Of a DNA stretch of 64,000 bases, positions 36,629 through 45,467 are shown one piece after another. Made by a program: the position numbers and the translations under genes. Under the pieces are notes generated by a model, which searched no databases, was not told the origin of the DNA, and worked only from the letters and a program-made list of their open reading frames with translations. Source of the stretch: Acidobacteriota bacterium (GTDB lineage Bacteria; Actinomycetota; Acidimicrobiia; Acidimicrobiales; Ilumatobacteraceae). The number at the start of each line of letters is the position of its first letter. The stretch's first letter is position 1. Where the stretch lies: the NCBI GenBank assembly GCA_018969685.1, contig JAGWXX010000003.1:1-64000 (forward strand), given 5' to 3'.

Positions 36629-37744
36629 GTGGAACCCGACCGTCACGTCTCATGGGCCTCGACGATGCACGGCCACGCCGATGGTGCCATCCGGCTGGCG
36701 CACCGCGACTCGTGGGCGGGCCCCGGCGCGGCTTCCGCCGCGTCCCGCGAGGAGCGCGAGGCCGCCGAGGACGCGGCGCTCTCGCCGCTCGCCACGCGCT
36801 CGGTCGGTGCCGGGTCCCGCGCACAGGAGGAAGAGCCCGATCCCTTCCGCCTGTGCTTCGAGCGCGACCGGGACCGCATCCTCCATTCGCCGGCGTTCCG
36901 GAGGCTCGCGGGCAAGACGCAGGTCTTCGTCTTCCCCGACGACCACCAGCGCACCCGGCTCACCCACGCGCTCGAGGTCGCCCAGGTCGCGGGTTCCGTC
37001 GCTCGCGTGCTCGGGTTGAACGTCGCACTGACCGAGGCCATCGCGCTCGGCCACGACTGCGGACACGGCCCGGGGGGACACGCCAGCGAGGACGCGCTCA
37101 GCCCGTTCGTCGACGGCGGCTACGACCACGCGACCTGGGGCGCCGACGTCACGCTCGAGCCGCTGAACCTGTGCGCCGAGACGCTCGACGGCATCCGCAA
37201 CCATTCGTGGTCGAGGCCCGCACCCGCGACGCCCGAGGGCGAGGTCGTCTCGTGGGCCGACCGGATCGCCTACGTGTGCCACGACTTCGAGGACGCAGTC
37301 GCCGCCGGAATCGTCCGACCGGACGAACTGCCGCCCGAGGTCCGTGTGCACTGTGGCACGACGCGGGCGAGCCAGCTACGGGCGTTCATCACGGCGATGA
37401 TCGACGCGAGCGCATCGACCGGCCGCATCGGCATGACGACGCGGGTCGCGGACGCACTCGCCGGGTTCCGCCAGTTCAACTACGAGCGCGTCTACATGCG
37501 CGACTCGTCGGTCGCGCAGGCGAACTCGGTGATCGACCTGCTGCGCGCACTGGTCGAGGCCTATGCCGCGCAGCCCAGTCTGCTGCCCCCCGGTCGGGAC
37601 GGGCAGGAGCCCGGATCGGCAGGCGCGTTCCGGAGGGCCGTGGCATACGTCGGCGGCATGACGGACCGGTTTGCCTGCCGGCAGGGCGAGGCGCTCCTGG
37701 GCTGGACGCGCGAACGGCTGCCGCGCGGAATCGACGTCTGGTAG
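36629..37744 (+). CDS. dgt: HD-domain deoxyguanosinetriphosphate triphosphohydrolase-like protein
   Basis: DPFRLCFERDRDRILHSPAFRRLAGKTQVFVFPDDHQRTRLTHALEVAQVAGSVARVLGLNVALTEAIALGHDCGHGPGGH; GTG start. Confidence 0.92.
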   Translation: MEPDRHVSWASTMHGHADGAIRLAHRDSWAGPGAASAASREEREAAEDAALSPLATRSVGAGSRAQEEEPDPFRLCFERDRDRILHSPAFRRLAGKTQVFVFPDDHQRTRLTHALEVAQVAGSVARVLGLNVALTEAIALGHDCGHGPGGHASEDALSPFVDGGYDHATWGADVTLEPLNLCAETLDGIRNHSWSRPAPATPEGEVVSWADRIAYVCHDFEDAVAAGIVRPDELPPEVRVHCGTTRASQLRAFITAMIDASASTGRIGMTTRVADALAGFRQFNYERVYMRDSSVAQANSVIDLLRALVEAYAAQPSLLPPGRDGQEPGSAGAFRRAVAYVGGMTDRFACRQGEALLGWTRERLPRGIDVW

Positions 37745-37754
37745 CGGCGGGCGA

Positions 37755-38012
37755 TCAGCCCGCGAGCGGCAGCACGTCGACGACCTTGCGCCCGCGGCGC
37801 TGGCCGAACTTGACGCTGCCCTCGGCGAGGGCGAACAAGGTGTCGTCCTTGCCCTTGCCGACGTTCAACCCCGGGTGCACCTTCGTGCCGCGCTGACGGA
37901 CGAGGATCGTGCCCGCCGTGATCATGGTGCCGTCGAACACCTTCACGCCGAGGCGCTGTGCATTGGAGTCCCGGCCGTTCTTGGTGGAGCCGCCGCCCTT
38001 GGTCTTCGACAT
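37755..38012 (-). CDS. rpmA: 50S ribosomal protein L27
   Basis: [62 protein letters not shown]. Confidence 0.98.
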   Translation of the reverse strand: MSKTKGGGSTKNGRDSNAQRLGVKVFDGTMITAGTILVRQRGTKVHPGLNVGKGKDDTLFALAEGSVKFGQRRGRKVVDVLPLAG

Positions 38013-38017
38013 GGTCC

Positions 38018-38329
38018 CTAGCCTTTCGCGATCGCGGTGATCTCGACGAGCGAGTAGTGCTGACGGTGGCCGTACCGGCGGCGCTGGTTGGTGCGCCGCT
38101 TGTAGGTGAACCCGTCGATCTTCGGCCCGGCGACCGTGCCGACGACCCTGCCCGTGACCGACGCCTTGGCCAACTCGGCGGGGGTGGAGAGCACCGTGTC
38201 GCCGTCGACGACGAGGACGGGCTGCAGGGTCACGGTGGACCCGGTCTCGGCTTCGAGCAGCTCGACCTGGACCTGCTGGCCCGTCGACACCCGCTCCTGC
38301 TTGCCGCCTGATGCGATTACTGCGTACAT
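38018..38329 (-). CDS. rplU: 50S ribosomal protein L21
   Basis: [33 protein letters not shown]...[26 protein letters not shown]. Confidence 0.98.
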   Translation of the reverse strand: MYAVIASGGKQERVSTGQQVQVELLEAETGSTVTLQPVLVVDGDTVLSTPAELAKASVTGRVVGTVAGPKIDGFTYKRRTNQRRRYGHRQHYSLVEITAIAKG

Positions 38330-38372
38330 AACGTCTCCCGACTCTACTGCCCAGCCCTCGGCCGACCCAACC

Positions 38373-40145
38373 TCAATCGAGCATCGCGAGATCGAGGGTC
38401 ATCCCGCGGCCCTCGCACGCGCCGCACTGGTCCGCAAAGGCGGTCAGGAGGCCCTCCCCGATCCGCTTCCGCGTCATTTCCACCAGCCCGAGGTCGGAGA
38501 TCTCATAGACGTGGGTGCGGGTCTTGTCGCGCGCCAGCGCGTCCCGGAAGGCATCGATCACCCGGCGGCGGTTCTCCCGCACCTCCATGTCGATGAAGTC
38601 GATCACGATGATGCCGCCGATGTCGCGCAGCCGGAGCTGCCGGGCGATCTCCTCGGCCGCCTCGAGGTTGTTGTGGAAGACCGTCTCCTCGAGGTTCGAG
38701 CGCCCGACGTTCTTGCCGGTGTTGACGTCGATCACGGTCAGGGCCTCGGTGTGCTCGATGATGAGCGAGCCGCCGGACGGCAGCCATACCTTCCGGTCCA
38801 GGGCCTTGCGCACCTGTTCGTGGACCCGGTGCTGCTCGAAGAGCGACAGCCCCTCGGCCTCCGCGTCGTAGAACTCGATCCGGTCGGCGAACTCCGGGTT
38901 GAACGCCGTGACGTAGGACTTCACCTCGTCGTGGAGCGCACGGTCGTCGATGACGATCCCGCGGTACTCGTTGGAGAATTCCTCGCGGATGACCCTCACC
39001 GCCAGCGGGGGCTCCCGGTACAGGAGGGTCGGGGTGTTGGCCTTGGCGGCTGCCTCGCGGATGACCTCCCACTGCTCGAGGAGCCTCGTGAGGTCGGTGG
39101 TCAGCTCGTGCTCCGTGGCGTTCTCCGCCGCCGTGCGCACGATGATGCCGTGCTGCTCCGGCTTAATCCGGTCGAGGATGGAGCGGAGCCGCCGGCGCTC
39201 GCCGTCCGGCAGGCGCTTGCTGATGCCGTAGGTCCGGGAGTCCGGGATGAGGACGACGAAGCGACCCGGCAGGGACACCTCCTGCGTCAGCCGTCCGCCC
39301 TTGGCGCCGATCGGGTTCTTCGTCACCTGGCAGAGGATGAGCTGTCGGGCGCGGAGCACCTGCTCGATGCGCGGGTTGGGGCCCTGCTCCACCACGTCCT
39401 CGCGGTCGAACTGCACGTCGCCCCGGTACAGCACCGCGTTCTTCGCCGTGCCGATGTCGACGAACGCCGCCTCCATCCCCGGCAGCACGTTCTGCACGCG
39501 CCCGAGGTAGATGTTGCCGTGGATCTGCAGTTCGTCGTCCGCCGGCCGCGAGACGTAGTGCTCGATCAGGCTGCGCCCCTCCAGCACCGCCACCTGCGTG
39601 ACGTCCTCGCGAACCTGCACGCACATGAGGTAGCGGCCCACCGCCTTGCCGTGGCGCTCCTTGCCGCGGCGGCGCTCCATGAGGTCGGCCTCGGTTCGCT
39701 CCGGCTGCGCCGACTTGGCGCCGCGACGGGATCGGCCGCCACGGCCGCCACGGCGCGAGCCGCCCTCGCCCCTGCCACCGTCGCCCTTGCTGGCCGACTT
39801 GCCGCCCGCCGGAGCCTGACGGGGGGTCGGCGCCGAGCCGGGACGCGTGTCGCCGATCTTCGGCGCCGGTCGCGTGTCGCCGATCTTCGGGGCTGGACGC
39901 GTGTCGCCGATCTTCGGACGGGGAGCCCCCTCCTGGCCATCGACCGGTCGCGGCATGCCTTCGCCCGGCGGATCCGGGAGCTCCATCTGCTGTGACGATG
40001 TGGGCGACGCCGCACCGCCGCCCGACCGGGAGGAACTCCGGTTCCGGCCGCCCCGCTTCCCGCGCCGACGCTTGCGCACCGGCTGGCCACCCTGGGTCCC
40101 GCCCGACGCGGAGCCGCCTTCGGCTCCGACCTGCTCTTCGCTCAT
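38373..40145 (-). CDS. rng: Ribonuclease E/G family protein
   Basis: GNIYLGRVQNVLPGMEAAFVDIGTAKNAVLYRGDV...LLYREPPLAVRVIREEF...DIGGIIVIDFIDM...GLVEMTRKRIGEGL...DQCGACEGRG; low-complexity basic N-terminus. Confidence 0.95.
   Translation of the reverse strand: MSEEQVGAEGGSASGGTQGGQPVRKRRRGKRGGRNRSSSRSGGGAASPTSSQQMELPDPPGEGMPRPVDGQEGAPRPKIGDTRPAPKIGDTRPAPKIGDTRPGSAPTPRQAPAGGKSASKGDGGRGEGGSRRGGRGGRSRRGAKSAQPERTEADLMERRRGKERHGKAVGRYLMCVQVREDVTQVAVLEGRSLIEHYVSRPADDELQIHGNIYLGRVQNVLPGMEAAFVDIGTAKNAVLYRGDVQFDREDVVEQGPNPRIEQVLRARQLILCQVTKNPIGAKGGRLTQEVSLPGRFVVLIPDSRTYGISKRLPDGERRRLRSILDRIKPEQHGIIVRTAAENATEHELTTDLTRLLEQWEVIREAAAKANTPTLLYREPPLAVRVIREEFSNEYRGIVIDDRALHDEVKSYVTAFNPEFADRIEFYDAEAEGLSLFEQHRVHEQVRKALDRKVWLPSGGSLIIEHTEALTVIDVNTGKNVGRSNLEETVFHNNLEAAEEIARQLRLRDIGGIIVIDFIDMEVRENRRRVIDAFRDALARDKTRTHVYEISDLGLVEMTRKRIGEGLLTAFADQCGACEGRGMTLDLAMLD
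39844..39924. repeat. Three tandem 27-bp repeats inside the RNase E/G N-terminal region
   Basis: Units at 39844, 39871, 39898 share CGCGTGTCGCCGATCTTCGG; encode PAPKIGDTR-type 9-aa repeats. Confidence 0.9.
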
Positions 40146-40277
40146 GTTCCGCTCGTTTCCGTCTGCGGCCCCGGCCCCGTGGCCGGCGTGCCGCCGGGCG
40201 CCCTTTGCGCTCTCGCGCCCGGTCGCCGCTCGTCGATGTCGTGCCGGGGACGCACCCCCGACGTGCCCCCCACCCTA
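40146..40277 (-). promoter_or_regulatory. Promoter-like TAGGGT and structured leader of the RNase E/G gene
   Basis: TAGGGT (40277-40272, minus) followed by about 120 nt containing an 8-bp stem CCGGGCGC/GCGCCCGG (40194-40201 / 40215-40222) and a second stem CCGGCC/GGCCGG before ATG 40145. Confidence 0.45.
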
Positions 40278-40303
40278 CCCCTGCGACAGCCTCGACCGGC
40301 GGT

Positions 40304-41491
40304 TCAGAGACGGCGGCGCATGGCGATGCTCTGGACCAGCCCCATCAGGATCGCGCTCCCGAGGAGGTGCGATCCCCCATAGGAGATGAACGGCAAGGGA
40401 ATGCCGCTCACCGGCGTGACGCCGAGGGCCATGCCGATGTTCTGGAACGTCTGCCACAGCATCATGCAGAAGATCGCCGTGCCGAGGAGCTGGCTGAAGC
40501 GGTCCCCCGCAGCCCGCGCGATCACCCAGATCCGCCACAGCAGCACCCCGAAGAGCGACAGCACCACGAGTCCGCCGATCATGCCGAATTGCTCGCCGAT
40601 CGCGGAGAACGGGAAGTCCGTGAACTGCACGGGGATGTACTTGCCGTTGGTCAGCGGCCCCTGCAGATACCCCTGGCCGTCGAATCCGCCGGTCGACACC
40701 GCCCGCTTGGCGAAGCGCACCTGGAGCACGACCTTCTGCAGGTCGGGGTCGAACGAGTTCTGGTTGAGCCACGCATCGAACCGGCGGAGCTGGTAGGCGA
40801 GCCGGGGAATTGCGGCGATCGACACAGCGATCGACCCCGCCGTCATCGCCGCAATCAACAGGAGGTACCGGCGCCGGGCGTTCGCGGCGTACATGAGGCC
40901 GGTGAACCCGGCGATCACCACCGATGCCGACCCGAGGTCGGGCTGGATGAGGAGGAACATCACCGGCAGGATCACCGCGATCAGCGACATGACGAAGTGG
41001 TGCCAGTCGACCTCGTCCTTCGACGCATCCGCGACGTACGCGGCCACGAGGAGGATCACGACGGGCTTGGCGAACTCCGCCGGTTGCAGGGACACGGGCC
41101 CGAAGTCGATGGCCAGGCGGGCGCCCCCGGTCACGGCACCGAACACTGGCACGAGGACGAGCCCGAGCATGATGCCGCCGTAGGCCAGCGCGGCCTGTGC
41201 GCGCAGCCATTCGTGGCCCAGCCACATCATCGCCGACATCGCACCCGCCGCGACGATGAGGAAGATGACCTGCCGCTGCGTGTACACGAAGGGGTCGAAG
41301 CCCTGGTCGATGAGGCGAAGGTGCGTCGCCGAGTACACGGTGAACACGCCGATCACCGCGAGTGACGCGATCGCCGCAATCAGGATCCAGTCGATGTTGC
41401 GGATCGGATCGGAGTAGGCCTTGTTCCACTCCCGCGCGAACCCCTTGATCGACAGGCCGCCGGCGTCCGGCTGGCGCCCCGCCACTGCCAT
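40304..41491 (-). CDS. rodA: RodA (SEDS peptidoglycan polymerase, elongasome)
   Basis: FTVYSATHLRLIDQGFDPFVYTQRQVIFL...LQPAEFAKPVVILLVAAYVAD...QPDLGSASVV...EQFGMIGGLVVLS...TPVSGIPLPFISYGGSHLLGS; ATG overlaps mrdA stop. Confidence 0.96.
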   Translation of the reverse strand: MAVAGRQPDAGGLSIKGFAREWNKAYSDPIRNIDWILIAAIASLAVIGVFTVYSATHLRLIDQGFDPFVYTQRQVIFLIVAAGAMSAMMWLGHEWLRAQAALAYGGIMLGLVLVPVFGAVTGGARLAIDFGPVSLQPAEFAKPVVILLVAAYVADASKDEVDWHHFVMSLIAVILPVMFLLIQPDLGSASVVIAGFTGLMYAANARRRYLLLIAAMTAGSIAVSIAAIPRLAYQLRRFDAWLNQNSFDPDLQKVVLQVRFAKRAVSTGGFDGQGYLQGPLTNGKYIPVQFTDFPFSAIGEQFGMIGGLVVLSLFGVLLWRIWVIARAAGDRFSQLLGTAIFCMMLWQTFQNIGMALGVTPVSGIPLPFISYGGSHLLGSAILMGLVQSIAMRRRL

Positions 41492-43866
41492 CAGTCGCGG
41501 CCCTCCGACCGGGTTCCGGCGAGGCACAGCGGGTTGCGCATCGTCAGCGGCGGCGCGGGCGTGGTGCTCGCCAGGTTCAGCGGCTCGGCGACCGTGACGG
41601 GATCGAGCCGGTACTCGCCGGCGAGCGCGAGGAAGATGCACTTGGCGACCGGAGCGGCCGCCTGCGAGCCGTAGCCGGACTTCTCGAGGTAGGCGAAGAC
41701 GGTGAATGGCTGATCGGGATCGAGGCTGAACGCCCCGAAGACCGACGAGTCGTTCCACGGGAGGTTCCCGAACCCCTGGGCCGTGCCCGTCTTCCCCGCG
41801 ATCGGCAGCGTCTCGTACGGGTACGACCGGAACAACTGCTCCCCGGTCGCCTTGTGGTAGTAGTCATAGTCGACGCCCGGACCCTTGATCACCCGCTGGA
41901 GCCCGCGCACGATGGGATCGCGCACCTTCGGCTCCATGTTCACGAGGTTCGCCGGCGGCAGGTCCGTGAAGCGGAGCGCCTCCCCTTGCAGCAGGTCGAA
42001 CCGCGGCTCGAGCCGGATGCGGTCGTCCTCATTGACGACGACCGGCCCCACGGCGATGCACCCCGGCAGCTCCCGCATGGGCGAGGTCGTGGTGGTGGTA
42101 CCAGTGCCGCCGTCCGGCGCAACGGTGGCGCCGCCGAGGCCGTCGCCCTCGTCGGGGCACCTCGTATCGGCGTTCGTGAGGTCCGCATATCCCGGCTCCG
42201 CATCCGGGGTGCGCTGCAACACGGCCGCAGCGACGCTGGGCATGAGCACGCGACCGCCGTTGCCGAAGGCGCCGTAGGCGACGGCCATCTGCAGCGGCGT
42301 CGCGGAGAGCAGCCCCTGGCCGATCGCGAAGAGAATCTGGTCGCCGACGTAGTACGCGCGCCCGGCGTCCTCCGCGATGACGCCGAGGTCGGCCAGGCGC
42401 CGCTTCAGGGCCTTGTTGGGGATGGTGCCCGCGTACTCGTTGGGGAGGTCGATGAACGTCGGCGAGCCGAGCCCGAAGGCCCGCACCTCCTGCTCGAGGA
42501 TCGGCTGGTAGCCGCGCTCGGTCAGGATCTGCTCGCCGATCTTGTAGAAGAACGTGTCGCTCGACACCGCCAGCGCCGACTCCACGTTCACCGTGCCGTA
42601 CCTGCACGGCGTCGCCGTTGCGGGGCACAGCGAGTTCCGGAACACGCACTTCACGCCCTCGCGGCACCGGTAGTTGGGGATGCTCTCGAGCTTGTAGGTG
42701 CCGCGGTCGAGGAACTCGTACTCGGCGCCTCCCGGCAACTGGCCGGTGTTCAGCGCCGCGTACGCCACCAACGGCTTGAACGACGATCCGAGGTTGTAGC
42801 GGCCGGATACGGCACGGTTGACCAGCACCGAGAGGTCGGGGTCGTCGGTCGGGGGGAAGATCTCCGCGAACTTCTTGCTGCTGATTCCCGAGGTGAACCA
42901 ACGGAGGTCGAACCGCGGATAGGAGGCCATCGCCACCACCTGACCGGTCTCGTGGTTGAGCACGACGACGGATCCCGCAGGGGCCTTGAACAGCACCGGA
43001 TCGGGGTTCGCCGGGTCGGGCGTCCCGTCGGGCAGCCGCTGGATGCCGCCCTCGACGCGGCGGCGCAGCATCAGCTGCGTCTCGAGCGCCTGTTCGGCGA
43101 ACAACTGGATGTCGAGGTCGATCGACAGGTGGATGTCGTTGCCGGGCTGCGCGTCGACTCCGGCCAGCTTGTCCTCCCGCACGACGCGGCCCTGCGCGTT
43201 CACCCGGAACACGCGCACGCCGGGCTTTCCCCGCAACTCGGTCTGGTAGAACTGCTCGACGCCGTAGCTGCCGACGCGCTCGTTGGGCTCGTACTGGAGC
43301 GCCCGGTAGTAGGCGAGGTTCTCCTTGAGGATCGCGCCGAGGTAGCCCACCACGTGCGACGCGAGGGCTCCGTACGGGTACACCCTCCGCCAGCTCTCCT
43401 GCACCACGATCCCGGGATAGTCCTCCCAGCGCTCCTCGAGGAAGAGCGCGAGTTCCTCCGAGACGCCCTCCTTCAGCGGGAGGAACTCGAGCGGTCCGTA
43501 CCGCTCGTCGTCGAGCCGGGCCTCCAGCTGGTCCATCGTCATCTGCAGCGGCCCCGACAGCCGCCGGAACAGCTCGGTTCGGCCGTCCTCGTCGCGGAGG
43601 TAGTTGCGGTCGATCGACACGACGAGCACCCGCTTGTTGTCGGCGAGGATCCGTCCCTTCGCGTCGAAGATCCTGCCCCGCTCCGGCATCACGCGGATGC
43701 TGCGCGTCTGCACCTGCTGCACGATCGCCAGGTTGTCGTCGGCCTGCACCGCCTGCAGGTACCACATGCGGCTGGCGAGGCCGGTGAACATCACCGTGGC
43801 GACCACGCCGAGCGCGATCATCGGGTCGATCTTCTTGCGGCGCTTCCGCGCGGAACCGTCAGGCAT
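41491..43866 (-). CDS. mrdA: Penicillin-binding protein 2 (MrdA)
   Basis: PERGRIFDAKGRILADNKRVLVVSIDRNYL...SSFKPLVAYAAL (SxxK), AVSSDTFFYKIGEQ (SxD), AGKTGTAQGFG (KTG); directly followed by rodA. Confidence 0.96.
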   Translation of the reverse strand: MPDGSARKRRKKIDPMIALGVVATVMFTGLASRMWYLQAVQADDNLAIVQQVQTRSIRVMPERGRIFDAKGRILADNKRVLVVSIDRNYLRDEDGRTELFRRLSGPLQMTMDQLEARLDDERYGPLEFLPLKEGVSEELALFLEERWEDYPGIVVQESWRRVYPYGALASHVVGYLGAILKENLAYYRALQYEPNERVGSYGVEQFYQTELRGKPGVRVFRVNAQGRVVREDKLAGVDAQPGNDIHLSIDLDIQLFAEQALETQLMLRRRVEGGIQRLPDGTPDPANPDPVLFKAPAGSVVVLNHETGQVVAMASYPRFDLRWFTSGISSKKFAEIFPPTDDPDLSVLVNRAVSGRYNLGSSFKPLVAYAALNTGQLPGGAEYEFLDRGTYKLESIPNYRCREGVKCVFRNSLCPATATPCRYGTVNVESALAVSSDTFFYKIGEQILTERGYQPILEQEVRAFGLGSPTFIDLPNEYAGTIPNKALKRRLADLGVIAEDAGRAYYVGDQILFAIGQGLLSATPLQMAVAYGAFGNGGRVLMPSVAAAVLQRTPDAEPGYADLTNADTRCPDEGDGLGGATVAPDGGTGTTTTTSPMRELPGCIAVGPVVVNEDDRIRLEPRFDLLQGEALRFTDLPPANLVNMEPKVRDPIVRGLQRVIKGPGVDYDYYHKATGEQLFRSYPYETLPIAGKTGTAQGFGNLPWNDSSVFGAFSLDPDQPFTVFAYLEKSGYGSQAAAPVAKCIFLALAGEYRLDPVTVAEPLNLASTTPAPPLTMRNPLCLAGTRSEGRD

Positions 43867-43869
43867 CGC

Positions 43870-44391
43870 TCAGCCCGGCAGTCTTGCGTCCCGGAGCGTC
43901 CAGCGCACGGCGGGGATCATCGGGATCGAGAGCAGCAGGTTCACGGCGGCGGCGACGGCCGCCAGGCCGACCACCGCCCCTCCGATGCCGGACGGCGCGC
44001 CGACGAGGATCATCGCCACCGGAAGCGCGAGGACCCCGCCCGCCGTCGCCACGGCCGCGGCGAGCGAGATCGACCACCAGGTCGGGTCGCGGACGAGGAA
44101 CGGCAGCAGGCCGCCCCCCGCGCCGACGAGGGCCGCCACCGCCGCGGTGAGCCCGAACGGCGTGGTCAGCGCCGTGTCGTAGAGGAATCCCACGACGAAG
44201 CCCGCGATGGCACCGACCTCCGACCCGTGGATGGCGCCGGCCAGTGCGGCGTAGAGGAACGCGAACTGCACCACCGTGCCGAACGGCCGCACGTCGCCGA
44301 ACAACGTGGTCTGCAGGGCCCCGACGACCAGCGCGACGAGCACGAGGCGCGTCCACCGGTTGGTCAACAGCGCGAGCAACCGGTCGATCAT
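43870..44391 (-). CDS. mreD: Rod shape-determining protein MreD
   Basis: Multi-TM 173-aa protein; ALQTTLFGDVRPFGTVVQFAFLYAALAGAIHGSEVGAIAGFVVGFLYDTALTTPFGLTA; lies between mreC and mrdA. Confidence 0.88.
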   Translation of the reverse strand: MIDRLLALLTNRWTRLVLVALVVGALQTTLFGDVRPFGTVVQFAFLYAALAGAIHGSEVGAIAGFVVGFLYDTALTTPFGLTAAVAALVGAGGGLLPFLVRDPTWWSISLAAAVATAGGVLALPVAMILVGAPSGIGGAVVGLAAVAAAVNLLLSIPMIPAVRWTLRDARLPG

Positions 44392-45461
44392 GGCGCCGAG
44401 ACCGTCGTCGCGGGCGCGGCCGCACCGCGCTCCGTGATCGGCTGGTAGAGCAGGATCCGGACGAACGAGAGGTTCTTCAGGTCGGCCGTGATCTGGATGA
44501 CGTAGCGATTCCCGGCCACGCCGGCCCGCCCGACGGGATTCAGCACCGTCCCGATGACGATGTCCGGCGGCGCGAGGCTCTGCGACCCCCCTGCCGTGAC
44601 GATGGGCGATCCGACCTTCACCTCGCCGAATCGCTTGGTGTTCTCGATGAACCGCACCTCGGGGAGGTTCTCGAACCCCATCCCCTCGAAGATGCCCGTC
44701 TCTCGCACCGAGTCGGCGGTGCCGGCCGGCACCGTCAGGGACGGCACGTCGACGATGACCTGCGGAACCGTCGACGCCGCCACCTGCTCGCCCGGCGTGA
44801 AGCCGGGGATGGCCGTCGTCGCGACGGGCCGGGGCACCGTGGTCGTGGTGGCGCCGGGATCGGGAAGTTCGGGTCCGATCGCGACGAAGTCCTCCGGATC
44901 GGGGGGATCGACGATCTTCACCGACACCGCGTAGTTGGGGTCGCTGATCAGCATCACCACGGCGCGCTCGCGCTCGACGCGCGTGATTCGCCCGACGAGG
45001 CCCGCGGCGTTGAGCACCGGCATGCCGACGCGGATGCCGCTGTCCGAACCCTGGTTGATCTCGACGGTCGCCGAGAGGTTGGACGGCGCCTCACCGATGA
45101 CCTGCGCCGACACGGAATTGATCCCGGCGAGCGTGGGGAGTCCGTTCAGTGCGAGGAGCTCCTGGGAGAGGCGCACGGACGCCGCTGCGGCGATCGCCGC
45201 GCCCTCCTGCTGCGCCACCTTCTCGCGCAGGATCTGGTTCTCCTCGAGCAGGGCGTCGTACTCGCCGACCGCCCGCCACACGTCGCCGATCGGCCGCGTC
45301 ACCACCCGCATCACCCGCTCGACGGGACTGAAGAGCCCCGAGACGATGCCGCGCGCCGCGGCCGCACCTGCACCCCCGCCCAGGTCGAGCGTGATCACGA
45401 ACACCGTTGCCAGCGCCAGCAGCACCACTGCCCGGCGCCGCCGTTGCGACAGGACCGCCAT
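44388..45461 (-). CDS. mreC: Rod shape-determining protein MreC
   Basis: LFSPVERVMRVVTRPIGDVWRAVGEYDALLEENQILREKVAQQ...SATVEINQGSDSGIRVGMPVLNAAGLVGRITRVERERAVVMLISDPNYAVSVKI...VGSPIVTAGG. Confidence 0.93.
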   Translation of the reverse strand: MAVLSQRRRRAVVLLALATVFVITLDLGGGAGAAAARGIVSGLFSPVERVMRVVTRPIGDVWRAVGEYDALLEENQILREKVAQQEGAAIAAAASVRLSQELLALNGLPTLAGINSVSAQVIGEAPSNLSATVEINQGSDSGIRVGMPVLNAAGLVGRITRVERERAVVMLISDPNYAVSVKIVDPPDPEDFVAIGPELPDPGATTTTVPRPVATTAIPGFTPGEQVAASTVPQVIVDVPSLTVPAGTADSVRETGIFEGMGFENLPEVRFIENTKRFGEVKVGSPIVTAGGSQSLAPPDIVIGTVLNPVGRAGVAGNRYVIQITADLKNLSFVRILLYQPITERGAAAPATTVSAP

Positions 45462-45467
45462 CTGCAG

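Noticed and set aside
39844-39924. Tandem repeats as a possible CRISPR array
   Set aside because: Units are contiguous without spacers and lie in frame within the RNase E/G coding sequence.
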